Positions 15,566 through 24,120 of a DNA stretch of 64,000 bases are shown here, one piece after another. Under the pieces are notes generated by a model. It made no database searches. It had not been told where the DNA came from and saw only the letters and a list, made by a program, of their open reading frames with translations. Made by a program: the position numbers and the translations under genes. The stretch lies in the NCBI RefSeq assembly GCF_004339745.1, contig NZ_SMGP01000001.1, positions 2,790,001 to 2,854,000 of the forward strand, written 5' to 3'. The DNA is from Paraburkholderia sp. BL9I2N2 (GTDB lineage: Bacteria > Pseudomonadota > Gammaproteobacteria > Burkholderiales > Burkholderiaceae). Each line of letters begins with the position of its first letter. Position 1 is the first letter of the stretch.

Positions 15566-16981
15566 TCATGCAAGTGTCCTTGACCAGCATTCAATCGATA
15601 TTCGAGTACCCGGCTGCGCATTACCGATTTTCATCGTGAAGTCATGCACCCGCATCACCGCGGAGACAATACTCAGCCCCAGCCCTGACCCGGCCAGATG
15701 CCGCGTACTCTTACCGCGATAGAATCGCTGCAAAACCGCATCACGCTCATCGGCAGCAATACCGGGCCCGTTATCGACAATATCCACCTGCGGCCCAGCA
15801 GCCGTCTGACGCAACTCCATCCGCACCACGCCGCCTTCAGGCGTGAACTTGATAGCGTTATCCACCAGATTGCTCAACGCTTCAAAGAGCAACGCACGAT
15901 CGCCATAGATCGCATCCACAGGCTGCGCATGAACAGAAAGCTGAATCGAACGGCTCTCAGCGAGCGGTTCGTACAGTTCGCCGACCTCTTCGATCAGCGT
16001 CTCCAACTGCATCTCACCGAAGCCGCCGCGCCGCTGCAACGTACCAATCTCGGAGATCCGCAGCATCGCGCGGAACCGATCGAGCAGCGCATCCGTTTCC
16101 GTGCGCGCGCGCTCCACCAGATTCGCCAACTCGGCGTCGTCGAGCGTCCCGGTCCGCTCCGCCGCGTGCGCAAGCACCGTCCGCACATGCGCAAGCGGTG
16201 TACGCAAATCATGCGCGATGCCATCGCAAGCGCCCTTCACTTCGTTCATCAGACGCTCGACTTCGGCGAGCATATGATTCACGAGATGCGCGAGCATATC
16301 CACTTCGTCGCGTCCGCCAATAGGCAAACGCTGCGCGAGATCGCCCTGCGCGATGCGCTGCGTGACGCGCCGGATCGCTCTCAGACGGCGCATCTGCCGC
16401 ACGCTCAGTGCGAGACCACCGGCCACACCGGCGAGCAGACAGAAAACACCTCCGCCCACCAGGGCATTGATGATGGTCTGGCGAATCCGCAGAATGTGCG
16501 TGAGGTCACGCGCGACCACGAGCGTCGAGCCGTCCTCGCGACGCTCGGCCATGGCGCGCACCACCGGTGCCTGATCGTTACGCCCGAGCGCGAGCGTCAG
16601 ATCGAGCGTCTTGCCGGTGCGATTGGTGGGCAGCGCGCCCGGATAGGCGAGCACGTCGCCGGCCAGCAACCGGCCGTCGGCGGCGAACAGGCCGTAGTAA
16701 TTCGTGTGCATGCGCTCATGCTCGATGCGCCGGTGGATCGCGTCCGCGAGACCCGAATCGGGCAGCGAATCGAAGTAGATCAGTTGCCAGTCCATCACCA
16801 CATCGGTCTCACGCTCCATGTCGCCGGTCACGGCCCAGCCGATGAAGCCCAGCAGCAGCATCACGGAAAACGAAAAGATGACCGCGTAAACGGAGAGCAG
16901 GCGAAAGGTGGTGGAATGCCAGCGCCGCCCGAGCGCAGATTGAGCGGGGAAGGTTGTGTCCATCAAAAATGTGTCGCTCAT
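15566..16981 (-). CDS. Sensor histidine kinase (HAMP, HisKA, HATPase)
   Basis: 471 residues. TM1 is at about 28-50, a periplasmic domain of about 115 residues follows, TM2 is at about 168-192, and HAMP at 192-245. The phosphoacceptor is His257 (GIAHDLRTPL). The ATP-binding lobe has N box (NLVDNAIKF), G1 (VDNGPGIA) and G2 (GSGLGLSIV). The start ATG at 16981 overlaps the response regulator stop (ATGA), giving translational coupling; a longer frame from 17110 would read antisense-like sequence inside the regulator gene. It is the only histidine kinase in the window and could serve the orphan regulator at 3958 as well as its own partner. Confidence 0.93.
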   Translation of the reverse strand: MSDTFLMDTTFPAQSALGRRWHSTTFRLLSVYAVIFSFSVMLLLGFIGWAVTGDMERETDVVMDWQLIYFDSLPDSGLADAIHRRIEHERMHTNYYGLFAADGRLLAGDVLAYPGALPTNRTGKTLDLTLALGRNDQAPVVRAMAERREDGSTLVVARDLTHILRIRQTIINALVGGGVFCLLAGVAGGLALSVRQMRRLRAIRRVTQRIAQGDLAQRLPIGGRDEVDMLAHLVNHMLAEVERLMNEVKGACDGIAHDLRTPLAHVRTVLAHAAERTGTLDDAELANLVERARTETDALLDRFRAMLRISEIGTLQRRGGFGEMQLETLIEEVGELYEPLAESRSIQLSVHAQPVDAIYGDRALLFEALSNLVDNAIKFTPEGGVVRMELRQTAAGPQVDIVDNGPGIAADERDAVLQRFYRGKSTRHLAGSGLGLSIVSAVMRVHDFTMKIGNAQPGTRISIECWSRTLA

Positions 16982-17655
16982 GCGAGGATATAACCCGAGC
17001 CCCGCACTGTCTGAATCATCGGCGTCACGCCGGGCGGGTCGATTTTCTTGCGCAGGCGTCCCATGTGCACGTCGATCAGATTGGTGCCCGGATCGAAGTG
17101 ATAGCCCCACACGGCCTCGAACAGCATGGTGCGCGTGATGGTCTGCCCCGCGTGGCGCATCATGAATTCGAGCACGCGGTACTCGGTGGGCAATAGAACG
17201 ATTTCCTCGCCGTCGCGCTGCACCTTGCGTGAAATCAGATCGAGTTCGAGCGGGCCAACGCGCAAGTGCGTTTCGAGTTGCGCGGCCGGCGTCTGACTGC
17301 GGCGCAGCAGCACTTCGAGGCGCGCGGCCATCTCTTCGGGGTCGAACGGCTTGGTCAGATAATCGTCGCCGCCGGCGCGCAGGCCGCGCACCCGCTCATC
17401 CACGTCGCCGAGCGCGCTCAACATCAGCACCGGCGTCTGAATGCCGATGCTGCGCATGGTGGTAAGTATTGTCAGGCCGTCCATGCCGGGTAGCATGCGG
17501 TCGAGCGTGATCACGTCGTAGTCTTCGCTGATCGCACGCGCCATGCCGTCGCGGCCGTTGGCCACCCAATCCACGGTGAAGCCGCGGCTTTTCAGTTCAC
17601 CGACAATTTCATTCGCGGTAATTTCATCATCTTCGATCGTCAGTACTCGCGACAT
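16978..17655 (-). CDS. OmpR-family response regulator (partner of adjacent kinase)
   Basis: 225 residues with intact receiver (Asp9/Asp10, Asp52 in TLDRMLP, Lys102 in LTKPF) and OmpR/PhoB winged helix ending QTVRGSGYILA. The ATG at 17655 gives the canonical MSRVLTIEDDE; in-frame ATG codons at 17661 and 17736 lie upstream. The stop overlaps the kinase start (ATGA). It is a close paralogue of the orphan regulator at 3958-4632, with near-identical receiver loops and recognition region (FEAVWG, FDPGTNLIDVH, GRLRKK), so both may bind similar DNA sites. Confidence 0.95.
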   Translation of the reverse strand: MSRVLTIEDDEITANEIVGELKSRGFTVDWVANGRDGMARAISEDYDVITLDRMLPGMDGLTILTTMRSIGIQTPVLMLSALGDVDERVRGLRAGGDDYLTKPFDPEEMAARLEVLLRRSQTPAAQLETHLRVGPLELDLISRKVQRDGEEIVLLPTEYRVLEFMMRHAGQTITRTMLFEAVWGYHFDPGTNLIDVHMGRLRKKIDPPGVTPMIQTVRGSGYILA

Positions 17656-18014
17656 GATCATTGCATGCGCCACAGCCCGCTCTACCGATGCAAGCGGCGG
17701 GCGCGACCGGTTATCAGTAGAGGGACATGATGCCATATTCGGCTTGCGCGTTCAGAGCACGGGCGTACGGTTCGACGAATGTCGGCGCTTTGCCTCGGTG
17801 CTTGCATGCAGGCTACGCGGGGGCTGTTAGCGGATAGATGTCCGCTTCATGAAGAAAAATTTAAGTTCGCCGCAAAGCCATGAAAACCCGGCAAATCACG
17901 CCAGGATAAAACAAGTTTAATGTTGCCGACGCCGCTCCGGTAGGCGCACTCCACTAGCCTGATGTCAACCCGCAGCCGTCAATGCGGGACGACTCGAACC
18001 CTCTCGTGGATGAC
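17656..18014. other. Divergent promoter region with a small inverted repeat
   Basis: No gene is seen between the leftward regulator-kinase operon and the rightward DUF4148 gene. AGCGGA-TAGATG-TCCGCT (17829-17846) is a 6-bp-arm inverted repeat and possible regulator site. AT-rich DNA at 17848-17925 is the likely promoter zone. Confidence 0.4.
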
Positions 18015-18374
18015 ATGAACATGAAGCTTGCAACGAAAACCCTGCTCAGCGCCCTTCTTCTGATTGGCAGCGCATCGGCCATGGCCGCACCGCATCTCAC
18101 GCCGCAGCAATGCAACGATTATCCGTTCACACCGTTGAAAGGCGAAGTGACGCACAAGCAGTTGATGCGCGAACTCGGCGAACTCGAAGCGGTCGGCTAT
18201 CAACCGACCGCCGATGACGACGACTACCCGCGCGATCTGCAACACGCGGAGAATAAGCTGCAGGCCGAGTATCGCGCGGACTGCATGCCGGCCGCGCCGC
18301 GCGTGTCGGCAAGCAATGCCCAGATGCCGACTAGCGCGACGCCCGTGCAAGCGGCGAATCAGCCGGCCGGTTGA
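18015..18374 (+). CDS. DUF4148-domain exported protein
   Basis: 119 residues from the ATG at 18015 (MNMKLATKTLLSALLLIGSA), with a Sec signal cleaved near MAA. The DUF4148 core is full length here: GEVTHKQLMRELGELEAVGY, then an acidic DDDDYPRD turn and a helix LQHAENKLQAEYR. A longer frame from 17982 adds 11 residues before the signal. The function of the domain is unknown; it is abundant in Burkholderiales and usually periplasmic. It faces divergently away from the two-component operon, so regulation by that system is possible. Its stop is 22 bp from the RND gene end on the other strand. Confidence 0.88.
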   Translation: MNMKLATKTLLSALLLIGSASAMAAPHLTPQQCNDYPFTPLKGEVTHKQLMRELGELEAVGYQPTADDDDYPRDLQHAENKLQAEYRADCMPAAPRVSASNAQMPTSATPVQAANQPAG

Positions 18375-18396
18375 GCACGGCACCGGTGGAGCACGG
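18367..18396. repeat. Imperfect tandem repeat at convergent gene ends
   Basis: CCGGTTGAGCACGG (18367-18380) recurs as CCGGTGGAGCACGG (18383-18396), one mismatch apart, 16-bp period. It spans the stop of the DUF4148 gene and ends one base before the RND stop. No terminator hairpin is visible in this very short convergent gap. Confidence 0.5.
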
Positions 18397-21300
18397 TCAG
18401 GCCGTCGGCGATTCGTCGAATGATCCGCGCTCGAGCGCAACACGGCGCGCCCGCCGCTCCGCACGCTTGCGATGCAATTCCGCAAGCCGCCGCCGTCCAT
18501 GCGTGAGCGATGCGACCGCATGGAACGCGACCGGCGCGAACACCAGCCCGAACAGCGTGGCGGCCAGCACGCCGCCAAACACGCCGGTGCCAATCGAGCG
18601 GCGGCTTTCGGCGCCCGCGCCGCTCGACACCACAAGCGGCACGACGCCGAGCAGGAACGCCGCCGAGGTCATTACGATCGGCCGAAAGCGTGCGCCCGCG
18701 GCTTCGGTCACGGCGCGCGTCAATGGCAGGCCACGCTGGTACAGATCGCGGGCGAACTGCACGATCAGAATCGCGTTCTTCGCCGCGAGGCCGATCACCG
18801 TGATCATGCCGACCTTGAAGTACACGTCGTTGGGCATGCCGCGCAACAGCACCGCGGCGACCGCGCCGATCACGCCGAGCGGCACGACCATCAGCACGGC
18901 AAGCGGAATCGTCCAGCTTTCGTAAAGCGCGGCCAGCGCCATGAACACCGCCAGCAACGAGAGGCCGATCAACAGCGGCGTGAGTTTCGCGGCCGCGGTT
19001 TCCTCGCGTGCCGCATCGACCCAGTCATAGCGCACGCCGACCGGCAACGAAGCGGCAAGCCGCTCCATCTCCGCCATCGCCGCGCCGGAACTGTAGCCGG
19101 GCGCAGCGTGACCGCTCACGTCGAGCGACGGATAACCGTTGTAGCGCGTCAGCATCACCGGGCCGATCGTCCACTGACGCGTCGCGATGGCCGAAAGCGG
19201 CACCATGCCGCCCGTCGCGTTGGGCACGGCGAGCGCGAGCAGATCGTCTTCGGTCATGCGCGTGGCGGCGTCGGCGGCGATCATCACGCGGCGCATGCGG
19301 CCGCCGGCCGGGAAATCGTCGATATAGGTCGAGCCGAAGGTGCTGCCCAGCACGTCGGCGATGCGATCGAACGACACGCCGAGCGCATACGCCTTCGCGC
19401 GGTCGACGATGAGTTCGACGCGCGGCGCGTCAGGCAGATCTTCCGAGTGCACCGAGGCCAGCACCGGACTCGCCTTGGCCTGCGCGAACAGTTGCTCGCG
19501 CGCGGCCTTCAACGCATCGAGCCCCACTCCGCCGCGATCTTCGAGGCGGAACACGAAACCGTCGGAATGTCCGAGTCCCGGCACCGAAGGCGGCAATTGC
19601 GCCTCGACGCTGCCGTCCAGAATCTTGTCGAACTTTGCGTTGAGCCGGTCGCGCAGGGCCAGTGCATCGATATCGCGCTTGCCCCAATCCTTGAGTTCGA
19701 CGAACCCCATCGCCACGTTCTGACCGCTGCCCGAAAAGCTCCAGCCGATCACACTCGTAACGTTCGCGATGGCGGGCTCGGCATGCAGAATCTCTTCCAC
19801 GCGTTGCACCACGCCCAACGTGCGTGCCTGGGTGGCGCCCGCGGGCAATTGCACCATCACCTGCAACTGGCCTTCGTCCTCGCTCGGTAGAAAACCGCCG
19901 GGCATTTGCCAGTAGAGCACACCGCACACACCAACCAGCACCGCGTAGACGGCCAGCATCGGGCCGATGCGGCGCAGCGTGCGCGCGGTCAGCCCGCGAT
20001 ACCCACGCGCGGCGTGGTCGAAACCGGAGGTGAAGCGGCTTGCCGCACGTGCCGCGAAACCCAGCAGTCCACGGCGCGCATCGCGTTGACGCACCGATTG
20101 GGTGTGCGCCTTCAGCAGATTCGCGCACAACGCGGGCGTCAACGACAAGGCCATGAACGACGACACCAGCATCGACGCGATCATCGCCACCGCGAATTGC
20201 CGGTAGATTCCGCCGACGCCGCCGGGAAAGAACGCCATTGGCACGAACACCGCCGTCAACACCGCCGTCACGCCGACAATCGCCCCGCCGATCTGCGACA
20301 TGGCCTTGCGCGTGGCCTCGCGTGGCGGCAGGCCCTCGTCTTCCATCACGCGATGCACGCTCTCCACCACCACGATCGCGTCGTCGACGAGAATGCCGAT
20401 GGCAAGCACGAGGCCGAACATCGTGAACACGTTGATCGACAGACCGCACGCATACATGGCGAGAAACGCGCCCATCAGCGTGACCGGAATCACCACGGTC
20501 GGCACCAGCGTATAGCGCAGATCGCGCAGGAACAGCCACATCACGAAGAACACCAGCACCACCGCTTCCGCGAGCGTGACGAGCACCTCGTGAATCGCGA
20601 TCTGCACGAAGTGCGCATTGTCGAACGGGATTTCGATGGCGACGCCCGAAGGCAATCCTTTCGCCAACTCGGCAAGCCGCGCGCGAATCGCGTTCGACGT
20701 TTCCAGCGCGTTGCCGCGCGGCCCGAGTTGAATCCCGACCGTCGCCGCAGCCTTGCCGTTCAGGCGCGAATAGTACGAGTAATTGTCACGCCCGAGTTCG
20801 ACTCGCGCGACGTCACGCAGACGCACAGCCGAACCGTCCGCCCGCGCCTTCAGCACGATCTGGCCGAATTCCGCCGGCGAGATCAACTGGCCCTTCACGC
20901 TCACCGAGGCCGTCAGTTGCTGGCCCGGCACGAACGGCGCGTCGCCGAGCGTGCCTGCCGTGACAGTCGCGTTCTGTGCGGCAATCGCGGCGTTCACTTC
21001 GGCGGCGCCGAGGCCGTATTCGCGCAGCTTCATCGGATCGAGCCAGATACGCAGCGCTTCGTCGGCGTCCCAGAGTTGGGCCGAGCCCACGCCCGGCGCG
21101 CGCTTCAGCTCACGCAACACGTAGCGGCTCAGATAGTCGCTCAATTGCACGGAGTCGCGCGTGCCGTCGGTGGAACTCAGCGCGACCAGCATCAGGAACG
21201 TGTTGGCCGCCTTGAACACGCTGATGCCCTGCTGCACCACCTGCTGCGGCAAACGCGGCTCGACCTGCTTGAGCCGGTTCTGGATGTCGACCAGCGCGAG

Positions 21301-21603
21301 ATCCGGATTGGTGCCGGGCGCGAAGGTCGCGTCGATTTCGAGCTCGCCCAGGTTGTCGCTGGTCGTTTGGTAGTACAGCATATTGTCGGCGCCATCGAAA
21401 CTCTCCTCGATAATGCTGCCGACGCTCTCGTCCACGACTTCAGTCGACGCCCCCGGATACATGGCGGATATCACGATGCGCGGCGGCGCAAGGCGCGGAT
21501 ACTGCGCCACCGGCAGTTGCGGAATAGCCAGCGCGCCCGCCACGACAATGGCGAGCGCGACGATCCATGCGAAGACCGGGCGGTCGATGAAGAAAAATGG
21601 CAC
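18397..21603 (-). CDS. RND permease (HAE1 family) without adjacent adaptor or outer-membrane factor
   Basis: 1068 residues. The start MPFFFIDRPVFAWIVALAIV is the usual AcrB-class beginning. TM4 carries the Asp pair (GILVDDAIVVVE) and TM10 keeps the Lys (AAKNAILIVQFARD), so the proton relay is complete. HAE1 motifs such as VAQYPRLAPP and DVQNRL-like VDIQNRLKQVEPRLP are present. The gene starts 13 bp after a GNAT gene and is the last of a co-directional run that begins with a peptide ABC importer. No adaptor or channel gene adjoins it, so it must borrow partners. Inferred role: export of an imported or acetylated product. Confidence 0.93.
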   Translation of the reverse strand: MPFFFIDRPVFAWIVALAIVVAGALAIPQLPVAQYPRLAPPRIVISAMYPGASTEVVDESVGSIIEESFDGADNMLYYQTTSDNLGELEIDATFAPGTNPDLALVDIQNRLKQVEPRLPQQVVQQGISVFKAANTFLMLVALSSTDGTRDSVQLSDYLSRYVLRELKRAPGVGSAQLWDADEALRIWLDPMKLREYGLGAAEVNAAIAAQNATVTAGTLGDAPFVPGQQLTASVSVKGQLISPAEFGQIVLKARADGSAVRLRDVARVELGRDNYSYYSRLNGKAAATVGIQLGPRGNALETSNAIRARLAELAKGLPSGVAIEIPFDNAHFVQIAIHEVLVTLAEAVVLVFFVMWLFLRDLRYTLVPTVVIPVTLMGAFLAMYACGLSINVFTMFGLVLAIGILVDDAIVVVESVHRVMEDEGLPPREATRKAMSQIGGAIVGVTAVLTAVFVPMAFFPGGVGGIYRQFAVAMIASMLVSSFMALSLTPALCANLLKAHTQSVRQRDARRGLLGFAARAASRFTSGFDHAARGYRGLTARTLRRIGPMLAVYAVLVGVCGVLYWQMPGGFLPSEDEGQLQVMVQLPAGATQARTLGVVQRVEEILHAEPAIANVTSVIGWSFSGSGQNVAMGFVELKDWGKRDIDALALRDRLNAKFDKILDGSVEAQLPPSVPGLGHSDGFVFRLEDRGGVGLDALKAAREQLFAQAKASPVLASVHSEDLPDAPRVELIVDRAKAYALGVSFDRIADVLGSTFGSTYIDDFPAGGRMRRVMIAADAATRMTEDDLLALAVPNATGGMVPLSAIATRQWTIGPVMLTRYNGYPSLDVSGHAAPGYSSGAAMAEMERLAASLPVGVRYDWVDAAREETAAAKLTPLLIGLSLLAVFMALAALYESWTIPLAVLMVVPLGVIGAVAAVLLRGMPNDVYFKVGMITVIGLAAKNAILIVQFARDLYQRGLPLTRAVTEAAGARFRPIVMTSAAFLLGVVPLVVSSGAGAESRRSIGTGVFGGVLAATLFGLVFAPVAFHAVASLTHGRRRLAELHRKRAERRARRVALERGSFDESPTA

Positions 21604-21616
21604 TCAAAGAATCCGT

Positions 21617-22165
21617 TCAGATGGTCTGGAGGCGCGGTGCATCGACGAGACGGGCCATATGCAGCACGTCGGCCAACACGCCGTCACGCAGGGCAAAACC
21701 GCGCGAGCGGCCTTCTTCGACAAAGCCGAACTTGCGATACAGCGCAATGGCCGGCGTATTGTCGGAAAACACCGTGAGGTCGATGCGGCGCAAACCGAGC
21801 GACGCATCCGCGCAATCGATCAAGCCTTGCAAAAGCGCGGCGCCGACACCGCGGCCACGATACGCGTCGTGCACGGCCAGGCCCAAATGCGCGCAGTGCG
21901 CGCGGCTCGACCGATGGACCTCGAGGCCGGCATGGCCGACCATGCGTTCGTCGATAATCGCGCACACGTTCACGCCGCCTTTGAGGCGCCGCTCGTACCA
22001 GGCCGCGAGTTGCTCAGGACTGCGATAGCCGACCGACAGCGTGCCGCGCCGCACACCGGGCAAGCTCATGATCTCGGCGAACGCATCCATGTCCGACGAT
22101 TCTAGAGCGCGCACCATAATACATTTGTAATGTGCAGCGTCGTCCGGCAACCTTGTTTGTTTCAT
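21617..22165 (-). CDS. GNAT-family N-acetyltransferase (first of tandem pair, downstream copy)
   Basis: 182 residues. The acetyl-CoA-binding motif A is clear (LGLAVHDAYRGRGVGAALLQ), followed by motif B (NTPAIALYRKFGFVEEGR). The protein resembles RimJ/RimL- or PhnO-type small-molecule or peptide acetyltransferases; the substrate cannot be told. It shares architecture and C-terminal pattern (RG.ALR.GVL.D.....ARL) with the neighbour at 22170, from which it starts only 4 bp away. The spacer GCGGAATAAGACC gives its ribosome-binding site within the upstream stop region. Confidence 0.9.
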   Translation of the reverse strand: MKQTRLPDDAAHYKCIMVRALESSDMDAFAEIMSLPGVRRGTLSVGYRSPEQLAAWYERRLKGGVNVCAIIDERMVGHAGLEVHRSSRAHCAHLGLAVHDAYRGRGVGAALLQGLIDCADASLGLRRIDLTVFSDNTPAIALYRKFGFVEEGRSRGFALRDGVLADVLHMARLVDAPRLQTI

Positions 22166-22169
22166 GGTC

Positions 22170-22751
22170 TTATTCCGCTGCGAGATGGGCGGCCGATGGC
22201 GGCGACATCCAGGGCGCCGGCTCGCGCAGCCGCGCCATGAAGAAACAATCGATCAGCACGCCACGGCGCAATACCGCGCCGCGCTGATGCGCTTCGATCT
22301 CGAAGCCGAACTTGCGATATAGCGCGAGTGCTGCGTGGTTATCGGTGTAGACATGCAACTCGACGCGCCGCAGACCGAGCCAGTTGTCGGCGAGATCGAG
22401 CAGTTCGGCCATCAAGGCATAACCGATGCCGCGCCGCTGCCATGCGTCGTGCACGCCGATGCCAAGCGATGCCGCATGCGCACGGCGCCCCTTGAAAGGC
22501 CTGAGGCTCGCCGAACCGACCAGCGTGTCGCCGACCGTCGCCGCGATCGCGATTTCGGGCGCCTCGAGTTTTTCCAGGTACTCGCGCGTGTTCGCAATGG
22601 TCCGATACGGCAGCTGCGGATTGCCGTTCATCGCCGCGGGCAACTGGAGCAGCGCGTGAAACTGTTCTGTGTCGGCCACGCGCAATGCGCGCAGCGTCAG
22701 GCCCTCGGGCAAGCTCTCAGGGTTTGATTTTGTTTTTATTTGTCGATCCAT
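22170..22751 (-). CDS. GNAT-family N-acetyltransferase (upstream copy)
   Basis: 193 residues with motif A LGIGVHDAWQRRGIGYALMA and motif B DNHAALALYRKFGFEIEA. It is a diverged paralogue of the next gene, a local tandem duplication. The N-terminal region contains a RALRVADTEQFHALL helix typical of RimL-like folds. It starts 4 bp after tldE ends, so it is part of the transporter-peptidase operon. In known systems a RimL-like acetyltransferase (MccE) inactivates imported, processed microcin C; a similar detoxifying role here is inference. Confidence 0.9.
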   Translation of the reverse strand: MDRQIKTKSNPESLPEGLTLRALRVADTEQFHALLQLPAAMNGNPQLPYRTIANTREYLEKLEAPEIAIAATVGDTLVGSASLRPFKGRRAHAASLGIGVHDAWQRRGIGYALMAELLDLADNWLGLRRVELHVYTDNHAALALYRKFGFEIEAHQRGAVLRRGVLIDCFFMARLREPAPWMSPPSAAHLAAE

Positions 22752-22755
22752 GGGC

Positions 22756-24120
22756 TCATAACGTCAATTCGAATGACCTCACCAGAATGCCAGGCAGTTG
22801 CATGCCGCCCGTGGCGCGCTCGCCCCATGTCGAGTCGCTCAGTAGCAGTTCGGCTTGCGCGCCGAGTTGTTCGAGTTCGCTGCCGAGCAAACGGTACAGG
22901 CTGTCGTCGAAACGCATGGCTTCGAGCGGTGCGACGATTTCTCCGTTCTCGACCCAGAACGTCGCGAAGCGCGTCATGCCGGTGAGGCGGCAATTCATGC
23001 GGTCCGAGAAGTTCACGTACCACAGGTTGCCGATGTAGAGCCCGGTGCCGATCTTGGCGAGCACGTCTTCTTCCAGCAGATCGCCCGCTTGCATCGACAG
23101 CGCGGCCGGCGACTCGCTGGCCAGCGCACCGTTGGGCATCAAGCCGTACTCGCGCGCGCTGCGTGCGTTGGTCAGGCGTTCGGCACGGCGGCCGGCCTCG
23201 ATCAGCGGGACGCTGTCACGCAGGTAGCCGTCGTCGTTGAAGCCTGGCGTGATGCCGAGGCTCAGATCTTCGCTGATCGTTACGCGCGGGTCGACTACGA
23301 TTTCTCCCACATGCAGCTTGTACAACTCGCTGCGCGAGCTCGCCTGGACGCGCGCGGAAAAGCCACTCCATGCGGTGACGCCGAGCAGTTCCGCGAGCGC
23401 GGCGGGTGCCAGATAGGAACGGTAGCGTCCCGGCGCCAACGTGCGCGGCGTGCGCGCCAGAACGGCAAGACGTGTCGCGGCCTGTTCGACTTTGCGCGCG
23501 AACACGGCATCGCTCCAGTCGTCGCCGGCGTAGCTGGTTTTGATCGCGCGGCCGCTCGGGTCGTACAGCGACCAGCTGAAATTGAAGTTATCCACTTCGT
23601 ACCAGCCGCGGCTGCCCTTCGTCGATGCGAAGCCGCGCACAATGGTGCCGCCCGCATAGAAGCCCACGAAGTCGAGCCCTTGCGCACATTCCGCGACGAT
23701 GCGCGCGAGGCCGTCGGAATTCGCCAGCTTGCCGGAGCGCTGCGTGGTGCGCTGCCATTTCGAGGTGTCGAACAGCAGATGCGGATCGTCCGCCGCATCG
23801 CGCAGACCTTCGCGCAAGGTGGCGAGGGCCGCGCTCACTTCGTCGAGATCCTGTTGCAGATCGCCGCATACGGTCAGCGTGGAATAGGCCTGACGTGCGC
23901 CGTCGATCAGGCGCAAGGTCAGCTTGCCTTGCGACACGCTGCCGGTCTGCCGCACCTTGCCCGAATTGAAGCGAATGAAGTCGGACTGCTCGCCGGCAAA
24001 TGAACTGAGGGTGGTTTCGCCGCCTTGTTGCAGGCGCTCGATCGCATCGGCGAGCAAAGTGAAATGCCGCTCCCAATCCACCGACGTAGCCGCGCGCGAA
24101 GAGATGAACTGGCTCATCAT
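22756..24120 (-). CDS. TldE/PmbA-type peptidase subunit
   Basis: 454 residues from the ATG at 24120, which overlaps the tldD stop (ATGATGA). The TldD/PmbA fold is recognisable (SDFIRFNSGKVRQTGSVSQG near the start; GTGLYIGNLWYVNFSDRMNCRLTGMTRFATFWVENGEI, read in pieces, near the end). It lacks the HExxxH motif, as expected for the non-catalytic partner. TldD-TldE heterodimers form a closed chamber that degrades unfolded peptides and trims the leader of microcin B17. Upstream frame from 24210 lies in tldD and is rejected. Confidence 0.88.
   Translation of the reverse strand: MMSQFISSRAATSVDWERHFTLLADAIERLQQGGETTLSSFAGEQSDFIRFNSGKVRQTGSVSQGKLTLRLIDGARQAYSTLTVCGDLQQDLDEVSAALATLREGLRDAADDPHLLFDTSKWQRTTQRSGKLANSDGLARIVAECAQGLDFVGFYAGGTIVRGFASTKGSRGWYEVDNFNFSWSLYDPSGRAIKTSYAGDDWSDAVFARKVEQAATRLAVLARTPRTLAPGRYRSYLAPAALAELLGVTAWSGFSARVQASSRSELYKLHVGEIVVDPRVTISEDLSLGITPGFNDDGYLRDSVPLIEAGRRAERLTNARSAREYGLMPNGALASESPAALSMQAGDLLEEDVLAKIGTGLYIGNLWYVNFSDRMNCRLTGMTRFATFWVENGEIVAPLEAMRFDDSLYRLLGSELEQLGAQAELLLSDSTWGERATGGMQLPGILVRSFELTL

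Noticed and set aside
19906..21777. Open frame of 623 codons on the plus strand
   Set aside because: It is antisense to the RND permease at 18397 with no features of its own.
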